Positions 1 to 13,300 of a DNA stretch of 64,000 nt are shown here, piece by piece. The stretch spans positions 55,559,027 through 55,623,026 of the forward strand of contig CM047429.1 in the NCBI GenBank assembly GCA_026168455.1, written 5' to 3'. How positions within the stretch are numbered: the stretch's first letter is position 1; every line of letters begins with the position of its first letter. A program made the position numbers and the translations under genes. Below the pieces are notes generated by a model. It saw only the letters and a program-made list of their open reading frames with translations. It searched no databases and had not been told where the DNA came from. Origin of the DNA: Theocolax elegans. Its lineage: Eukaryota > Arthropoda > Insecta > Hymenoptera > Cerocephalidae.

Positions 1-90
1 TTCGTTTTTCTGAAAACTTTGACCTACTGAAAAATATATGGTAAAACATAACCTCTTCGTTTAGTAGGTCAAAGTTTTCAGAAAAACGAA
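1..90. repeat. Perfect inverted repeat at window edge
   Basis: Bases 1-28 are the exact reverse complement of bases 63-90, with a 34-bp spacer. The left arm starts at the first base of the window, so the repeat may extend upstream. It could be a small palindromic MITE or a remnant of a foldback element. No target-site duplication can be judged. Confidence 0.9.
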
Positions 91-2330
91 ACAATATTAT
101 TTACTCTCATGGTAGAAATGTTGCTTTTTATGATAGCTAGGGGGGCAACTCTTTTTTTTAATTTAAAATAATTAGTTTTACAATAAACACGTAATAATCG
201 ATTACGTTTTTGACGCGAAATTTGAATTTCTAAAGTGGCTTTGGCGTTCCCCGAGAGTATGACGTTTTGATTTTTTTAAGTAAAAGTAAATTTGTTAATA
301 ATAATTGAATAAACAATTTTCGGCTGGTAATTATTTGTCTAAAAAGACATGAATTTTCAATGAAAAAATCAGAATTAAGTTACAGATTTAAAAATCTGAA
401 AAATTTTGAGTATATATTATTTAAAGCATGCCTACGGGCATGGCGTTATAAGGATTTTTTCAAAAATTTATTCGTTTGTTTATAAAAAAATATTAATAAT
501 AACCATTTTCTGAGTCCGTACATCATTGAAAATCAAGATTCATCAAGAAAAAATATGGAAATTGAAAGATAAATTTGAAAACTTAGTTAATGTCGGTAAG
601 TGGGTATATTACATGAAGGTGCAGCATCCCCTTAACTGACGTGATTTTAATTATATTATTATAAGATTTGAAAACTAAGTTTCTTTTATTCACGTACAGA
701 ATTATATTTGGAAAGAACGGAATGTTTTGAGATCGATTTATTTGCGAATGTTTTGAAAATATACATGAAAATGCATTAAATTAAATTTTTTTTGATATCG
801 TTCCCTGAAAATTTATCAAATATTATTCTTAATTATTTAAAAGTTATGGGCTATTTATCATTAATTATGTAGTAAAAATATCGTAGTAATATATAGATAA
901 AGCTGTAGGGTGATGACTAAGAATTAAATACCTGTAATTTAATATTATTCTTTAAAGTTTAAAAACAACAACATGTTACAAATAACAACTATATATAATT
1001 ACAATTATAAGCATAAATTAAAATCTTTTGGCATTACTTTTGGAAGGCGTATATATACATGAATAACTCGCAATTTATTGGTGTATAAACACAAATGTGT
1101 TTAATTTTTTGTAATGTATTTTAATATTTTAACAAACAATATTTACAATATTAGTATATAATAATATAAAATAAAAAAAGGACGAAAAAACATTTTTCAA
1201 AAACAACTGACATTTTTATAAAATAATACTTTATTATTACCATCAATATCAGATATATAAGTATGAAAGTACTTGCAATATAGAAACGAGATAACATCTT
1301 TTGTCAAAAATCTTATAATACACAGATAATAATATAAATGCCATATCTAACGTTATGAAGAAACGTCGGATTTCATTTCGGAAATTGGCTTCTCTCCCTC
1401 CCTTCTTTCGTTCCCGAGGCTGGCTTCATTTAATCGAACCTCCTCCGCGTTCCTGTGACTCTTTTGTGTGCGAAACGACGACGACGACGCGCTTCTTCAA
1501 ACGCGCAGGAATATAAAAGTACTTTGCGTCTCAGGTGCGTGGCCGTAAGGCTTTGTTTCGCCTGTTGTATGGTAATCCGATAGATTTCATACTACGAAAA
1601 AAAAGCGAATAGAGCGAGATATATAAAATAAAATCATCGTTTTCGTTTTGGTTTCAACGTCTCAAGGGTATAACTCGTTTATTGAATAAAATAAAAAATA
1701 AAATTTCCACTTTTTTTTTTATAATTTTAAGATGCACATTAAAGATATGTTATTACTCGCATACTTAAGAAATAGCGTTTTACATATATTGTTTTAGAAT
1801 TTTCGAAGGAAGATTCAGGAGCCACCAGCACGCAAACTTCTTGTTTATCGTGTCTTTGGCTAATTGGATGTGGAAAACTTCTTAATAGCCCAAGATAGTA
1901 TAACTACCCTTAGACACGTTCGTCCATTGTTTTCTCTTTTAGGACGACCCAAGGAAATACGAAGATACTCGAGGAATATCCTTTATATCACCAACTCGGT
2001 TAATTTCTTCATTAGTACGTTAATTATTATGGTATATGTATATTCTATTTTACGATGTTATACTTCGTATAATTTTAATGAATTCTATTAAAACAGTTAT
2101 TGAATTACATTTTAATATACATTAGTACTAAATTCTTGGGTGAATGTTATCTACACAAAATCCTTTCAAACACTGAATTATTAGTACATAAAAGTATAAC
2201 AACGTTTAAAAGAATTTAAAATAGAATAAAAAAAACTAAATCAAAACAAAGCGAATCGTTTATTTGTAACACTAATAAAATACATAGATAATATTGACAA
2301 TATCTACGCAAAAAGCCATTATAATATATA
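91..2330. other. AT-rich non-coding DNA with one CpG-rich patch
   Basis: No convincing gene. About 280-460 resembles part of the foldback family seen whole at 5.54-5.95 kb (shared stretch around an AATTGAATAA-CAATTTTCGG core). About 1,340-1,560 is GC- and CpG-richer than its surroundings, with a GAC repeat. It has a TATA-like ATATAAAAG near 1,511 and a short open frame starting at the ATG near 1,354 (about 53 codons). This could be a promoter or first exon, but I cannot assign it. The reading frame at 1,864-2,091 begins at TTG and has no recognisable features. Confidence 0.4.
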
Positions 2331-2399
2331 TAATTATAATTATGATCTCCAAAATTACGATGTTGATGTAAATATAGATTTTAGCAAAACTGTAGCAAA

Positions 2400-3235
2400 A
2401 GACAATGATCTAATATACGAAATTGGTTCTCTAATTAACGATAATAATGCCTTAACAATATTCACCGATGGAAGCAAATCGAATTCCTCACGTTCAGTTG
2501 GGACTGCATGTACTTGTCTTGAATTAAAAATAAATGTGAAAAATAGCCTACCAAAAATTGCAAGTATTTACACAGCTAGGTTTACTGAACGCAGTTGAAT
2601 TAACTTTGCTACATCCAAATAATAATTATTGCATTTTTAGTAACTCTTTCAGTGCGCTGAGTTGACTTAAATATATTACAAATAATATTATAACAAATCC
2701 ATACATTTACAAAATTGAAAGTAAAACACTAGAATTCAAACAAATATCCCCAAACAATACAATAAAGTTTACATGGATTCCATCGCATTCCGGTATATAT
2801 ATGGAAACGATATCGCCGATGACCAAAAACACAAATGATGTGGTTATAAAAGTAAGTGCTAACAAAGGCAACATTTATTTTGTAAACTTTTTTAAACCAA
2901 ATAATAAACCATGGTTTTCAAAACAAAAATCTCTCAAGAGAAATAATTTCGACGATAAATAGATGTCGTTTTGATTACTATAATCTTAATGCTTTATTAG
3001 CACGCATAAAGGTTGTAGACAGTCCTCAATGCGAATGTGAAAACGAAAAACAAGATCTTGATAATGTGTTATGGCAGTGCTCTTTATTTGATGTACAGAG
3101 AACAGTTCTTCTCGATAAACTGAAAAAATTTAACTATACTCAACCAATATGCTATCGTAAACTCCTCACGAATCCGACAGATTCAATATGTAAAATTATA
3201 TATAATTTTCTAACAAATTGTAACCTTAAACTGTA
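2400..3235 (+). pseudogene. Degenerate non-LTR retrotransposon tail (RNase H plus C-terminal Cys region)
   Basis: Broken frames on the plus strand encode recognisable pieces of the end of an I/R1/Jockey-type ORF2. There is an RNase H start motif (FTDGSKSN, near 2,461), a later W-x-PSHSG motif (near 2,776) typical of the RNase H C-terminal half, and then a region with CECENEKQ-like spacing and a terminal QCSLFD motif (3,030-3,100). The last resembles the cysteine/histidine segment that ends such proteins. The frame closes with a stop at 3,233-3,235 and is followed by an A-rich 3' region near 3,325. Stops and frameshifts interrupt the RNase H part and no reverse transcriptase remains, so this is a 5'-truncated dead copy. 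Confidence 0.7.
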
Positions 3236-3239
3236 ATTC

Positions 3240-4030
3240 TTTAATGTACAATTAATGTTACCATTGTAAATAACTGTATGTATATGTGCAAAATAATCTT
3301 TTATTAAACATTGAAATTGCTTAAAAAAAAGAAATATACATTAGTATTTTAATAAAAAGTATAAATATTTTGTTTCGTTGTCAAGTACTATCATCCTATA
3401 CTATCATTTTCAAAATGCAGCTAAAAACTTAATTCTTTATTTAATACCGACAATTTGCTTTTATTTTTTTTTGTATTACTCTCGGTTGATCGTTAAACGT
3501 TTTTGTTATGGCTATCAAAGCAAACATGAAATTCACGGTGATATTTATGTCTATATACGATTTCCACTCGCTCTATTCTGTATTTCCTACGTGTTATACA
3601 TATATTCTTGGGCAACAGTTGTTTCAAGCTCAGTAGTACATTTCCAGTTTGGGGTAATGTTCAACTCGAAATACGTGGAAGTCAACCAAGGAATGTCCAA
3701 TACGAACTCTCAGAGTATCTATCTTGTATATAAAACTACCAATAACTTTGACGTTTTCAGTTCCATAATGATTTCAAAGATAAACACGTTGACAATATCT
3801 ATGTACCTGTGTGATTTGATGTTTAGAAAAAATTTTTTTTTCTGCTGTTTAATGTAATATGTAATTTTTGACTCTAAATCGCCCGTGCATGTGTATTTAT
3901 TACTAAGTATTATATGAATTTTAATCGGTATTTACGAGCTAATTTGTGTTGCTCAATTTTTTTTCAAATATTGTACAAAACCCTCTTGAATTTAAATTTT
4001 TATTGATCGGTTTTTTTATTTCACAGAGGA
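3240..4030. other. AT-rich, no recognisable gene
   Basis: A 159-codon open frame (3,378-3,857) starts at TTG and encodes a hydrophobic, low-complexity product. It has no motif I recognise, no upstream promoter evidence and AT-driven composition. I do not call it a gene. Confidence 0.4.
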
Positions 4031-4360
4031 TTATCAGGATGGAACACTCGAATTAGCGCAATGTTAAATCCAAATTATATAGACATCTACACTGTATTCA
4101 ATAAAAAATTTGGAAAAGTTTATATAGATAGTTTAAAACTTAAGAGGGGAGTGTAACGTATTGGCTTTTTTGAGAAGCAATTATTTTTTTATAATAATTA
4201 AATAAAAGAAAAATATAAATAATAAAAATAAAAAAATTAAATAAACAAATTTTTGATCGGTAATTTTGAATAAAACTTTGAACCCAAACATTGTACACTA
4301 ATTGAAGCGATTTAAAAATCTGAAAATATTTGGGTTTATATTGTTTAAAGTATGTATGTT
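4030..4360. repeat. Diverged copy of the 5.5-kb foldback family
   Basis: The order of short blocks matches the left arm of the foldback at 5,536-5,948: a gatGGAACACTCG/AACGGGATGTCGC-type end, AAATTAT...ATCTA, AGTTTAAAAC, AGGGGAG, AATTGAATAAA and a TCGGTAATT-type block. Similarity is patchy, so this is an old relative. Confidence 0.45.
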
Positions 4361-5535
4361 TAAAAAAATATAATACCCACTTTTTTGTTCGATATCCTTA
4401 AATGGAAAAAATGAAAGATTTTTATTTTATTTGGGTAACAAGTATTCTCAAATTAGATATTTATTATTGTTATATTTTGTGTATAGTAATAGTGTCAGGG
4501 TAGAATTACGTTACATAATAAATGAAATAATTTAAATCATTTTAATTTGGAGGGATCAAATATAAGAATGTAAGATTATCTTTATAACGTCGAAATTTAA
4601 GAAGAAAATGTTAATCTTTTATTTTTTTAAAAGTGAAAACACCAGATACTTTGATTTGCGTTCGTTACTTACTTGTCAGTTCAGTTTAGAGCTGTAGAAC
4701 AGGTGGTGGTGTTTAGTTTAACTGGTCGTTCTATAAAGTGGAGTTTTAACAAGTATCCGATGGTAAACAGATGGCACGTGATCCGATTAGCGAAAAATTG
4801 AGCGGCTTTTCTCGAAGATTGTTTACGAGTATATCTGTGGGTGGATTCTAATAAATATTTCTAGTTACAAGATTCCCTGTTAAGTATATGAATTGTGAAT
4901 CGGTGAAAATGTTTGTAAGTTTAACTTCCAAAAATATACTTACTTACTATTGAAAAGTATTCCAAGTCTAATTTAAAAAAAAAGTTGGGAAATATTTTCA
5001 GTCCGACTTTTGAACTTTAGAGAAGAATCATGCAGAGTGACAATGAGATTAGGTACATTTCAGAATCTAGGGTGCTCGGTTCTTCTTGACATCGCAGTTT
5101 ATGTATACTTTTTGGGTATTCTCTCTGATGAAGGTTACCTTGAGGATATTTACTGTCATACTCGGATTTTGTTGAGCTCTACTAAGTATATGCTTTTTCT
5201 AGAACTTGTAAATCTAGTGTCATTTCCGACGAGAAATATATATTTATTGTTGCTCGTTCAATATCAAAATTTGATAATTTGTAGATTTTATTATTTTGGT
5301 AAATACTTTAAATACTGAGAGAAGAATTTATTTACAATTAATAAATATATTCACTCGAAAAATAGAGTATATATTTATAATTATTATAACGCTTTAATAT
5401 TTAATAAAAATTTTGTCTATATAAAATTTATGTATGTTTAAAAGTAATAAATTAGTTTTTGTTGAAAATAAATATTTACTAAACAGAAAAGTAATAGTAA
5501 ACAATTTTCATTTTAGAGCAATGTAGAATTCGCAA
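4360..5535. other. AT-rich, nothing recognised
   Basis: No repeats or coding signals beyond short AT-rich frames. The 102-codon frame at 5,010-5,318 lacks an ATG start and any domain. Confidence 0.4.
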
Positions 5536-5948
5536 TTAACGGGATGTCGCACCCAAATTACAGGAATCTATATATCTTTCAACATAAGATTTATGTTGGA
5601 AATAATGTATTAAAAATCTGAAAAAAATACATATGGGTAGCTTAAAACAAAAGGGAGGGCATGCCGTTTTTATTTTTTAAGAAAAAATCATTTTTTTTAA
5701 TAAGAATTGAATAAAAAAAATTTTCTGGTTTTTACGTTGAAAATTCTAATTTTTTTCGATCAATAATTACCGACCGAAAATTGCTTATTCAATTACTATT
5801 AACAATTTAATTTTTTCTTAAATAATCAAAATGCCCTTGTCATTGTTTTAAACTACCCATATGAATTTTCTCAGATTTTAATTCAATATCATTCTTATGG
5901 TGAAATGTGTAGATTCCTGTAACTTGGATCCGACATCCCGTTAATAGG
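5536..5948. mobile_element. Degenerate foldback/MITE-type element
   Basis: The left end TTAACGGGATGTCG and the right end CGACATCCCGTTAA are reverse complements. Homology continues inward on both arms (ACAGGAATCTA, AAAATCTGA, CATATGGGTAG, TTTAAAACAA) to a centre near 5,740. The arms differ at many sites, so the copy is old. There is no ORF. I could not identify a clear target duplication. Confidence 0.65.
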
Positions 5949-5949
5949 T

Positions 5950-6950
5950 TTGGTCGCGCGATGGCGCTTGACCCGTGATTTTCAGATTCATCTTAAATAG
6001 CGAACTAAAAAATAATATTCATTTTGGTAATATAAGTGGTAAACCAAAAAAAATTTTAATTAATGGTATTCAATTAAATGGATTTAGTTATTTAAAAGCT
6101 AGTGAGATTATAATGCAGATAACGATTTAATTTTCTGTCATATAGTCTCAATTTTAAAAGACAGATGATTTTTTTTCACTAGAAAGAATGCGTGACAATA
6201 GGATTTAATGATCATATAAAAAGCATATGAATTAACAGTGTCAAGAAAACTAGCAAAATGTAAATTTTTAATGTATAATTTTAAAAATATTTAGTTTGTA
6301 TATAAAATTAATGATGGAAAAATATGTTTTATATGTATATATATATATTTACTTGATTTATATATAACATTCTTAATAATCTAATAAAATTAACTCTATT
6401 AATTAGTAATAATTCTGATATATTTATTTATAATGTTAATGTTTATGTAATGGTTGCTTCAGAGTAAAATATTAATTATAGATAAACTCAAATCAACTTG
6501 GAATTGTTCTAAAGAACAACATTTACTAATCATTATATTTCTTTATATTCGCATTCAAGTTTGCCGATTTGTTAACTGTTAACAAACGGCTATTTAGTAC
6601 AATATCACCTATATGGTTTATCATAATAGTCGTATACTCTTTATGATAATTTCCTTATTCGGCCATATTAAAAATTAGATTTGTTCTCAGTGAAGATAAT
6701 GTTGATAAGTTTGATGTTACAATCTTTTTCTCGTATTAAATCGCAAATTTTCACAGCTATATTTGTTTCCTTAACGTATATACACACACATATCGAAAAA
6801 CCAATTAAATAATTAAAAAAAAATTTTTTTTCCTTTGTACGTTAAACTGCCTTTTATCCACAAAAATGAAAAGCCTTTTTGTGTAAAAATAATACTATAT
6901 CGTCGCATATATATACATACAAGTAATTTTGCATCTCGTTGAGAATCTCG
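5950..6950. other. AT-rich, nothing recognised
   Basis: More than 75% A+T by eye, with short AT runs. No coding, RNA or transposon signal that I can support. Confidence 0.4.
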
Positions 6951-8096
6951 TTTGTAAAACACGTGCTCGCGCGTGTCCTATATAGTTATATATATAAAAA
7001 CTATATACACCTATATAGATAAACGAGCTATCGGTAAAGTCGACGCTCTCGAGCAAGTGCCGTATATACCAAGTCGTTCAAGTTCATCCCCAATTAACCT
7101 GGCAAATAGCGGGCGGGCGTTCGCTTCTCCTCTTCACCGTTCCATCTCACGGGTGCGATAGTAAAGAATCGCGGGGGAGCGGACCTGCTGCAACGCTCAC
7201 GACTATAAAACTGAATAAGCCGGCAGACGCAGCTCCAGAAGGAAGAGGAGAAAAAAAAAAGGCGACGAACTCGAGAGATGAAAGACCAAGGGGAAGAAGG
7301 TGCCTCCGCGAAAAGAGAGAGAAATAGAAGAGTTGGGGGAACCAATGGAAGGAAATGGGAGAAAATGCACTTATAAGAAAATAAGAGAGGAAGACCGAAA
7401 GAGACGAAGGGAGAGAAATGAGAAAAACAGGGGGTACGTGTGAGTAAGTGCGTAGTAATATCTGCGTTTTCAGGAAATGCCTTTACGACCTATTTTTTTC
7501 TTTCGTACATTCTTTTTTTTCCTTTCTTAGAACAAAAAGAAGAACACACGGGTGGAACAATAGCCACAGTTGTTATTGCACATATATATATGTATATCGT
7601 TCAAGTTTATGTAGTTCGAGTCGCTTTTGTGTTTATCGTAAATATAAAAGGAGAAAATTCACTTTTAAAGAAAATAGCGAAGTGAATAAACCGATTGGGA
7701 AAGAGTAACCTCTAGCTCCGGAAGAACGGTGTATCATCCATACATCTGCAGGTACGCGTATACTGCGCGTGAGTGTGCGTGTGTGTACGTAACGTCAAGA
7801 GTCAAATCCAAGTAAAAGCCATCGTCGTCGCAGTATGATACAGAACGCGAGAATATAAAGGTTCGAAAGGATCAGAAAAGAGCGCGCGCGAAAGTAAAAA
7901 GAAGGAGGTTGACAACGTATATAGAAGTATACCAAAGGACAGCGTCGCAAGGTGGTGAATTCAATTCTATTCAAGAGCAATATATATACATTCAGCGCGC
8001 ACTGGCCTCTGAATCTCGCATTACGTACGTCGTGGCGTTATGTATACGCCGTCACTTCTTTCTTTTTCTCCCAAGGTTTCTATCTGTATCTATCTC

Positions 8097-8136
8097 TATG
8101 TATGTATGTATGTATGTATGTATGTATATATATAAA
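8097..8136. repeat. (TATG)n microsatellite
   Basis: About eight TATG units, ending in a TATATATA run. Confidence 0.9.
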
Positions 8137-8340
8137 AGGGGTCCCTTAAACCCCCTCCTCCCCTCCCCCCTTCCAACTGTGTAGCTCGATGCTTCAGGGC
8201 TCTCTTGCGCGCTGTTCCTTCCGCCTCTCGCACACGTCTTGATTGAAAAGTTTCCGTGCACGCGCGTACACCGACGCTCGATAGCTTCTAAGAAACAAGA
8301 TAGTTTTTCCGCTATATGGTATATATACATCGCTACCCTT

Positions 8341-8373
8341 CACTCTCTCTCTCTTTCTCTCTCTCACTCCCTT
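8341..8373. repeat. (CT)n microsatellite
   Basis: Imperfect CT dinucleotide run inside the pyrimidine-rich block. Confidence 0.85.
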
Positions 8374-8450
8374 TCCTCTCTCGTTTTAACCTCACTCCCT
8401 TTTCCAAGAGTGAGAAAGAGGAACGACGTGGGATGAACTTTACTTGCTTC

Positions 8451-9200
8451 TCCTTCTGATTTTTTCTTAATATCTCTTAGATGTACGTCGATGGATTATA
8501 TACGTACGGGGTAAACAAACTCACGAAGAATGGGAGATATATAAACTGAGCATTTTGCTTCATTATTTCGTTGTATTATCGTTGTTTTGTTAACTTTTTT
8601 TTATCCTTTTAAGAAAATTATACTTCCACTTTTTTACAAGCTAAACGCATATGCTTTTTGTTAACGATGTTGAACATTTTTTTAATTTCTCATCTCTTCA
8701 ATAGATATACTATATAAAAATATCTTTGCAGCCTATACGTATGTAGATATTTTTTTTTATAGAGTAAAACTCTTATTTTAGTGGAAACATTTGGCAAATG
8801 GCAGCTCGGATAAACTGTAATCAATACCCGAGCTATTTTCATGTTTATGCTGTATAATGCTTACAAATCAATTTGGGTCCGTATACGAACCAACGGAATC
8901 TTAATTTCAAACTCATTGAAAAACATAAAAATTTATTCGGAATGTTAATACAGTAGCTAAAATTTTGGTTTTTATTTAAATGCTGTGACGAGTTAAAAAA
9001 TTGTTTAATTATCTTTCGAGTTTATCGGGATTCACGGTACAAGAATAAATTCTTTGGAATGCACGTTGCGTTATATAGGTAAATATTTAATAATAATACA
9101 TTAGTATATGATAATATCTTGATTTAAATTAACATAATTTTATATTAAAACGATGTACGAATCATTAAAAGATAATATATATTTTATCAAATAATGAATA
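8451..9200. other. AT-rich, nothing recognised
   Basis: No feature beyond homopolymer runs. Confidence 0.35.
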
Positions 9201-9872
9201 AGCAATGTATAATAATATTTCGTGGAGTTTTTGTTTTGTTTAAGCATTGTCGTTGATCCTACACTGGTTTATAGTGGACGTATTTGTCTCTTTTATGCAG
9301 GTAGAGAGATGCCTATGCCATTCCTTTTATTTCTTTCGCTTTCAATACGTCCGCGCCTTCTCTATATATCCTTTTATTTTTTCCGACGCGTTAAAACGCG
9401 CTTTTATCGCGTAGTGGTGGGGGTGGGGTGGGGGTGGCGCACCATAAAAACGCGGGCGCGGGTGAACCGACAAAAAGGAAGAAAAATAACACGGATGAGC
9501 GGGATGTATAAACCAGTTAGTAATTGGTCAGTGTCATTTATATATACAAAGTTGACGTTTATACTTTTCGTATATTTGAAAAAAGAAAAAGCGCGGCGCA
9601 CTTTTTTTTTCAATCGTCGGTATATATACCGCTCCTTCTCCGAGAAATAATATCTCTCCGCGGTTTTTTCCGCTCTATTTTCCATGGAATCTCGGATATA
9701 GCGACGTTTAATATGCGAACCGCGATAAAAATGTAATCTCTCGGATACGCACTCGCGTGGTGTATGTCACGTAACGAATGAGTTTTGTAGGGTGGCACCT
9801 ATATGTGTATATGTATATGTATATAACTTGGGAGTGATTGCGTACCGTCACGACAACTTCTATGCGCTGATT

Positions 9873-9896
9873 CCCTCTCTCTCTCTCTCTCCCTCT
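9873..9896. repeat. (CT)n microsatellite
   Basis: Nearly pure CT run. Confidence 0.85.
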
Positions 9897-10256
9897 TTGC
9901 ATACGGTACGTCATCAACGAGACAAAAGAGACCCAGTGAGAAACCGTGCGATACGTGAAAGTGTGTGTACATATGTATGATATATACATATACGTGTACA
10001 TAAGAGAGTGCGAATGAATAACACACGTGTATAAAAACTGAAAAATTTACGTGCATACCGACGAGACATTGAGTGACGGAAGAAAACATTTCGAATGAGA
10101 AACATCACGACGGGTTACGCTCTGTCAAATTCTTGAGGAGAATCGTCTCTAATCTTTTCGGATTTACTCACTTTTATCCTTGTTTTCAACGTCGCGCAAA
10201 AATATTAAACTTTGTCGGATACTGCGGTAAGACTCTTTTCTAAAAGATTTTGTGTC

Positions 10257-10273
10257 TGTGTGTGTGTGTGTGT
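10257..10273. repeat. (TG)n microsatellite
   Basis: Run of TG dinucleotides. Confidence 0.85.
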
Positions 10274-10300
10274 TTCGAATGTAATATACAATCGAAAAGG

Positions 10301-13300
10301 AAGATGCTCGCGTCAAGTTTCTTGAACGTGTTGGAAAATAATAATTTTTTTTTGTTTAAATATTAGTTAACTATTATTATAGCAATGTTATATAATATAC
10401 GTATACTTTACGTACTAATTATCCGTGCATTATATATGTGAATTAATTTTGAACGTGTTATGATTATTTGTAACTCGGTCTGATGTAATCTTGATCGTAT
10501 CTACTTATTTTATACATTTATAAAGTTAATAAATATTTTGTAGAAATACGTGTATTGTTAAATTAGATGCATCGATTTCATATCTTTAATACATCGATAT
10601 TACGTTTAAAACCAAATGCATAATTAATAACAGCTGGATTATCTGTTTAATTTGATTATTTTTAAAATGTAGTAACATCAGTAGTTCCGCAATTTTCACC
10701 AGTTATTTCTAGTTAACATATTTCAGTTTTCCTTAACTTATATACACTTTGTTGCGTAACTTTCGACTCTAATTAACCAATTGTAGAATCGCATTTATAT
10801 TATACATTTGTCATCTGCGTAATCAACTAATTAAAACGCTATTTCAGTTGTTTGATTGTTGTAGAAACGTTTTTGTTCGCGATAATGGTATCCGTAGACG
10901 AGTACGTCAAAATTTGACTGTAAATAGTATAGGTATATAAAGATAGTGCAGAAAATCTAGTATGTAGAAATGATCGTATATACGGAAATTTTCAGTTTAC
11001 GAATGCCAAACCGATCCTTAGCATTATTCAGGTTCCCTTAGAGCTCGATATTTCCCCCGGGCTCATAATATCGAGAACTCCGATTTTTTTTTTCCTTCAA
11101 TGCATCGGTAACTCTCTCCCTCTCACTTCATCCTTCTCCATCTCACACGTATTTCCCTTTCTATTCCCCTATCGTCGTCTCGAGAGTATAATTCTTCGTT
11201 TTTTCCTCTTTCGAGGTTGCGTCGCTCAGCCCACCCCCCGTAAAGCGCGTTAGCGGAATGGCACTTTAATGCAGCGACGACGTCGATTCCAGTGCGACGT
11301 ATCGGGAAGGCAAAATTGTGGTCGAGAGCGCGCGGCAGTTTCGATTACACAAAGTAGCCGTAGCCTCCGCAACGGTGGAAAAATACCTGTGCGCGAGGCG
11401 AAAGTACCGTGAAAAAAATAAAAAAATGCTATAGGGGTAAAGCCGTTTTTACGTGCCACTGCTTGTTTACGTAGGTTCTATAAGCCTCGTATATGCACAC
11501 CTGCTTGCGCGTCTGTCTTACCAATGAAAAAGCTGCGCGCATATATATATATATATATATATACACCAATGGAATTTATATATGAATTACACAGAAAAAC
11601 GTACGCTTATATCCTTCTTTTTTCAACGAATTGAAAATTCAGATGAGAACTTTACAAAAGATCAATACACACTTAAACTTTTGGAAAATCGACTTTCTCC
11701 AACAAAGCTGAAAAGAATAAGATTTTCCAAGTTAAAATAAAGAGTAAATTTAACTTTGAATAAAGGATATATCGAGTGTATGCAAAATAACCTCTATGGG
11801 AAATTATTCAACATATATATAGATTCACTCTAAACTCTCCGAAATAATACTAACCCGCCGAATCTCTTTCTCTCTTTTTTTTTTATTAAAGTCACTGGAA
11901 TGTTGGCGTTAATCTATATTGCTCGTGTTCTATTCTTTTATTTTTACGGCAATTTCAATTACACTTTTAAATATAATACCTGCCATGTTATCATGAATTT
12001 TAAGTATTTCTAAATGAAAATTTTCTACTCTCGTACAAAACTTTGAATAAGTACTTTTTGCAATCTCAAAAAATGCAAATTTATTGATTAGCCTTTTTAT
12101 AAGAAAATTCTACCCTTTTTTTTATAAGATTATGCAAAGTTCTAATGGTTTTTTACAACTTAAATTTCGTCATTCGCCAGAAAAGTTTTTTATTTCGACA
12201 TAATCCATACGAAACAACTGAAATTAAAATATAATTCATATTCGTTTTGTCTCCTGGTAAAAATCTTATTAAAGTTATTATTTCGTTTTTTATTATTTAT
12301 TTCACGGTAAAACTTGCATAATGCAATTATTCCAGATGTTTTAACCACAATACATTCTGTGTACATAACGCAAGATGCACTTTATTATTTTATATTAAAA
12401 GGGTAAATGTTAATGCAAATAAATAAGTAATAATTTATTTTTGCAGGGTGTTTGTAAAAATAAAGTAGAAATCTAATGTTTGCTATGACACATTGTTTTT
12501 TTTTCTAATGAATATTTTCAAGTTACGGTACGAAAACTGAAAAATATTAGTGCAGCTGTGTTTGGCGAAATAATTTTTACGACGTAAATCTGTTTGCGAA
12601 ATACGAGATTCAATGGTTAAAAATAAAAAAAAATAATAGTTATTTTCATGCTACCATAACTCATTTTCACGTTAATTTACTGCAGCCTAGTTAGAATAAT
12701 AATTAGATATTTTTATATGCAACAGCCACTTAGGTTAATAAGCTTTTAATGTTAAATATTCATTAACATTGAGTATAAGGTGAGTATAAAACTTGAATAT
12801 CGTTTGAAAATTATAAAACACTTTCTTTAACATTATCGTTCCTCGTAAAAATGCCACCACCTTGGATATAAAATTCTTTATCAACGTGATTTATATCCTT
12901 AGGTATATAGAAACACATAGCACGCTAGTTATGAAAAGCAATAATCATTTTTATATGTATTTAATATCATGTTTTTATTCGTATTTTTTTATAATATATG
13001 CGTATAATGCTGATATGAAGCAATAATTATCAAGTTCAAAGTGACGAATTAATTGACAAAATTATTAACACGCGTTTCATTTCTACTTGTATATAGTATA
13101 TATATCCACACGTCCACGCGATCAAGACACACGTAAAACACTCTTACGCTCCATTCTGGTTGGTTAACCTTTTCCTCTTTCTATATACTGAACGTTTATT
13201 TCTTTTCTTTAAATTTTCTCCGTCTATAGGTGAATCTCTCTTTTTCTCTGCTTCCCTTCCTATCTTTCTTATTCGGACGTTCGTTGGAGGTGCCAGTTGT

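Larger units (their letters stand above)
6951..8450. other. CpG-rich island with purine/pyrimidine tracts
   Basis: This is a block clearly richer in CG than its surroundings. It has several TATA-like boxes (TATATAAAAAC near 6,988, CTATAAAACT near 7,203). A purine-dominated plus-strand tract spans about 7,240-7,436, followed by pyrimidine runs, then CT- and C-rich sequence at 8,140-8,400. Several short overlapping frames exist on both strands, but none has a domain or codon pattern. It could be the promoter/5' UTR of a gene lying outside the window, or a long non-coding RNA. Confidence 0.4.
9201..10300. other. Second CpG-rich non-coding block
   Basis: GC-rich patches (9,340-9,480, with a G-rich GGGGGTGGGGTGGGGG-like run near 9,418) alternate with simple repeats: CT run 9,873-9,896 and TG run 10,257-10,273. 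Overlapping frames on both strands (for example 9,222-9,650) start at non-ATG codons or are low complexity. I see no protein gene. Confidence 0.35.

Noticed and set aside
3378..3857. 159-codon hydrophobic open frame
   Set aside because: TTG start, AT-driven low-complexity composition, no recognisable family.
9222..9650. 142-codon open frame in a CpG-rich block
   Set aside because: Non-ATG start, basic low-complexity sequence, and overlapping frames on both strands, as expected in a repetitive GC-rich patch.
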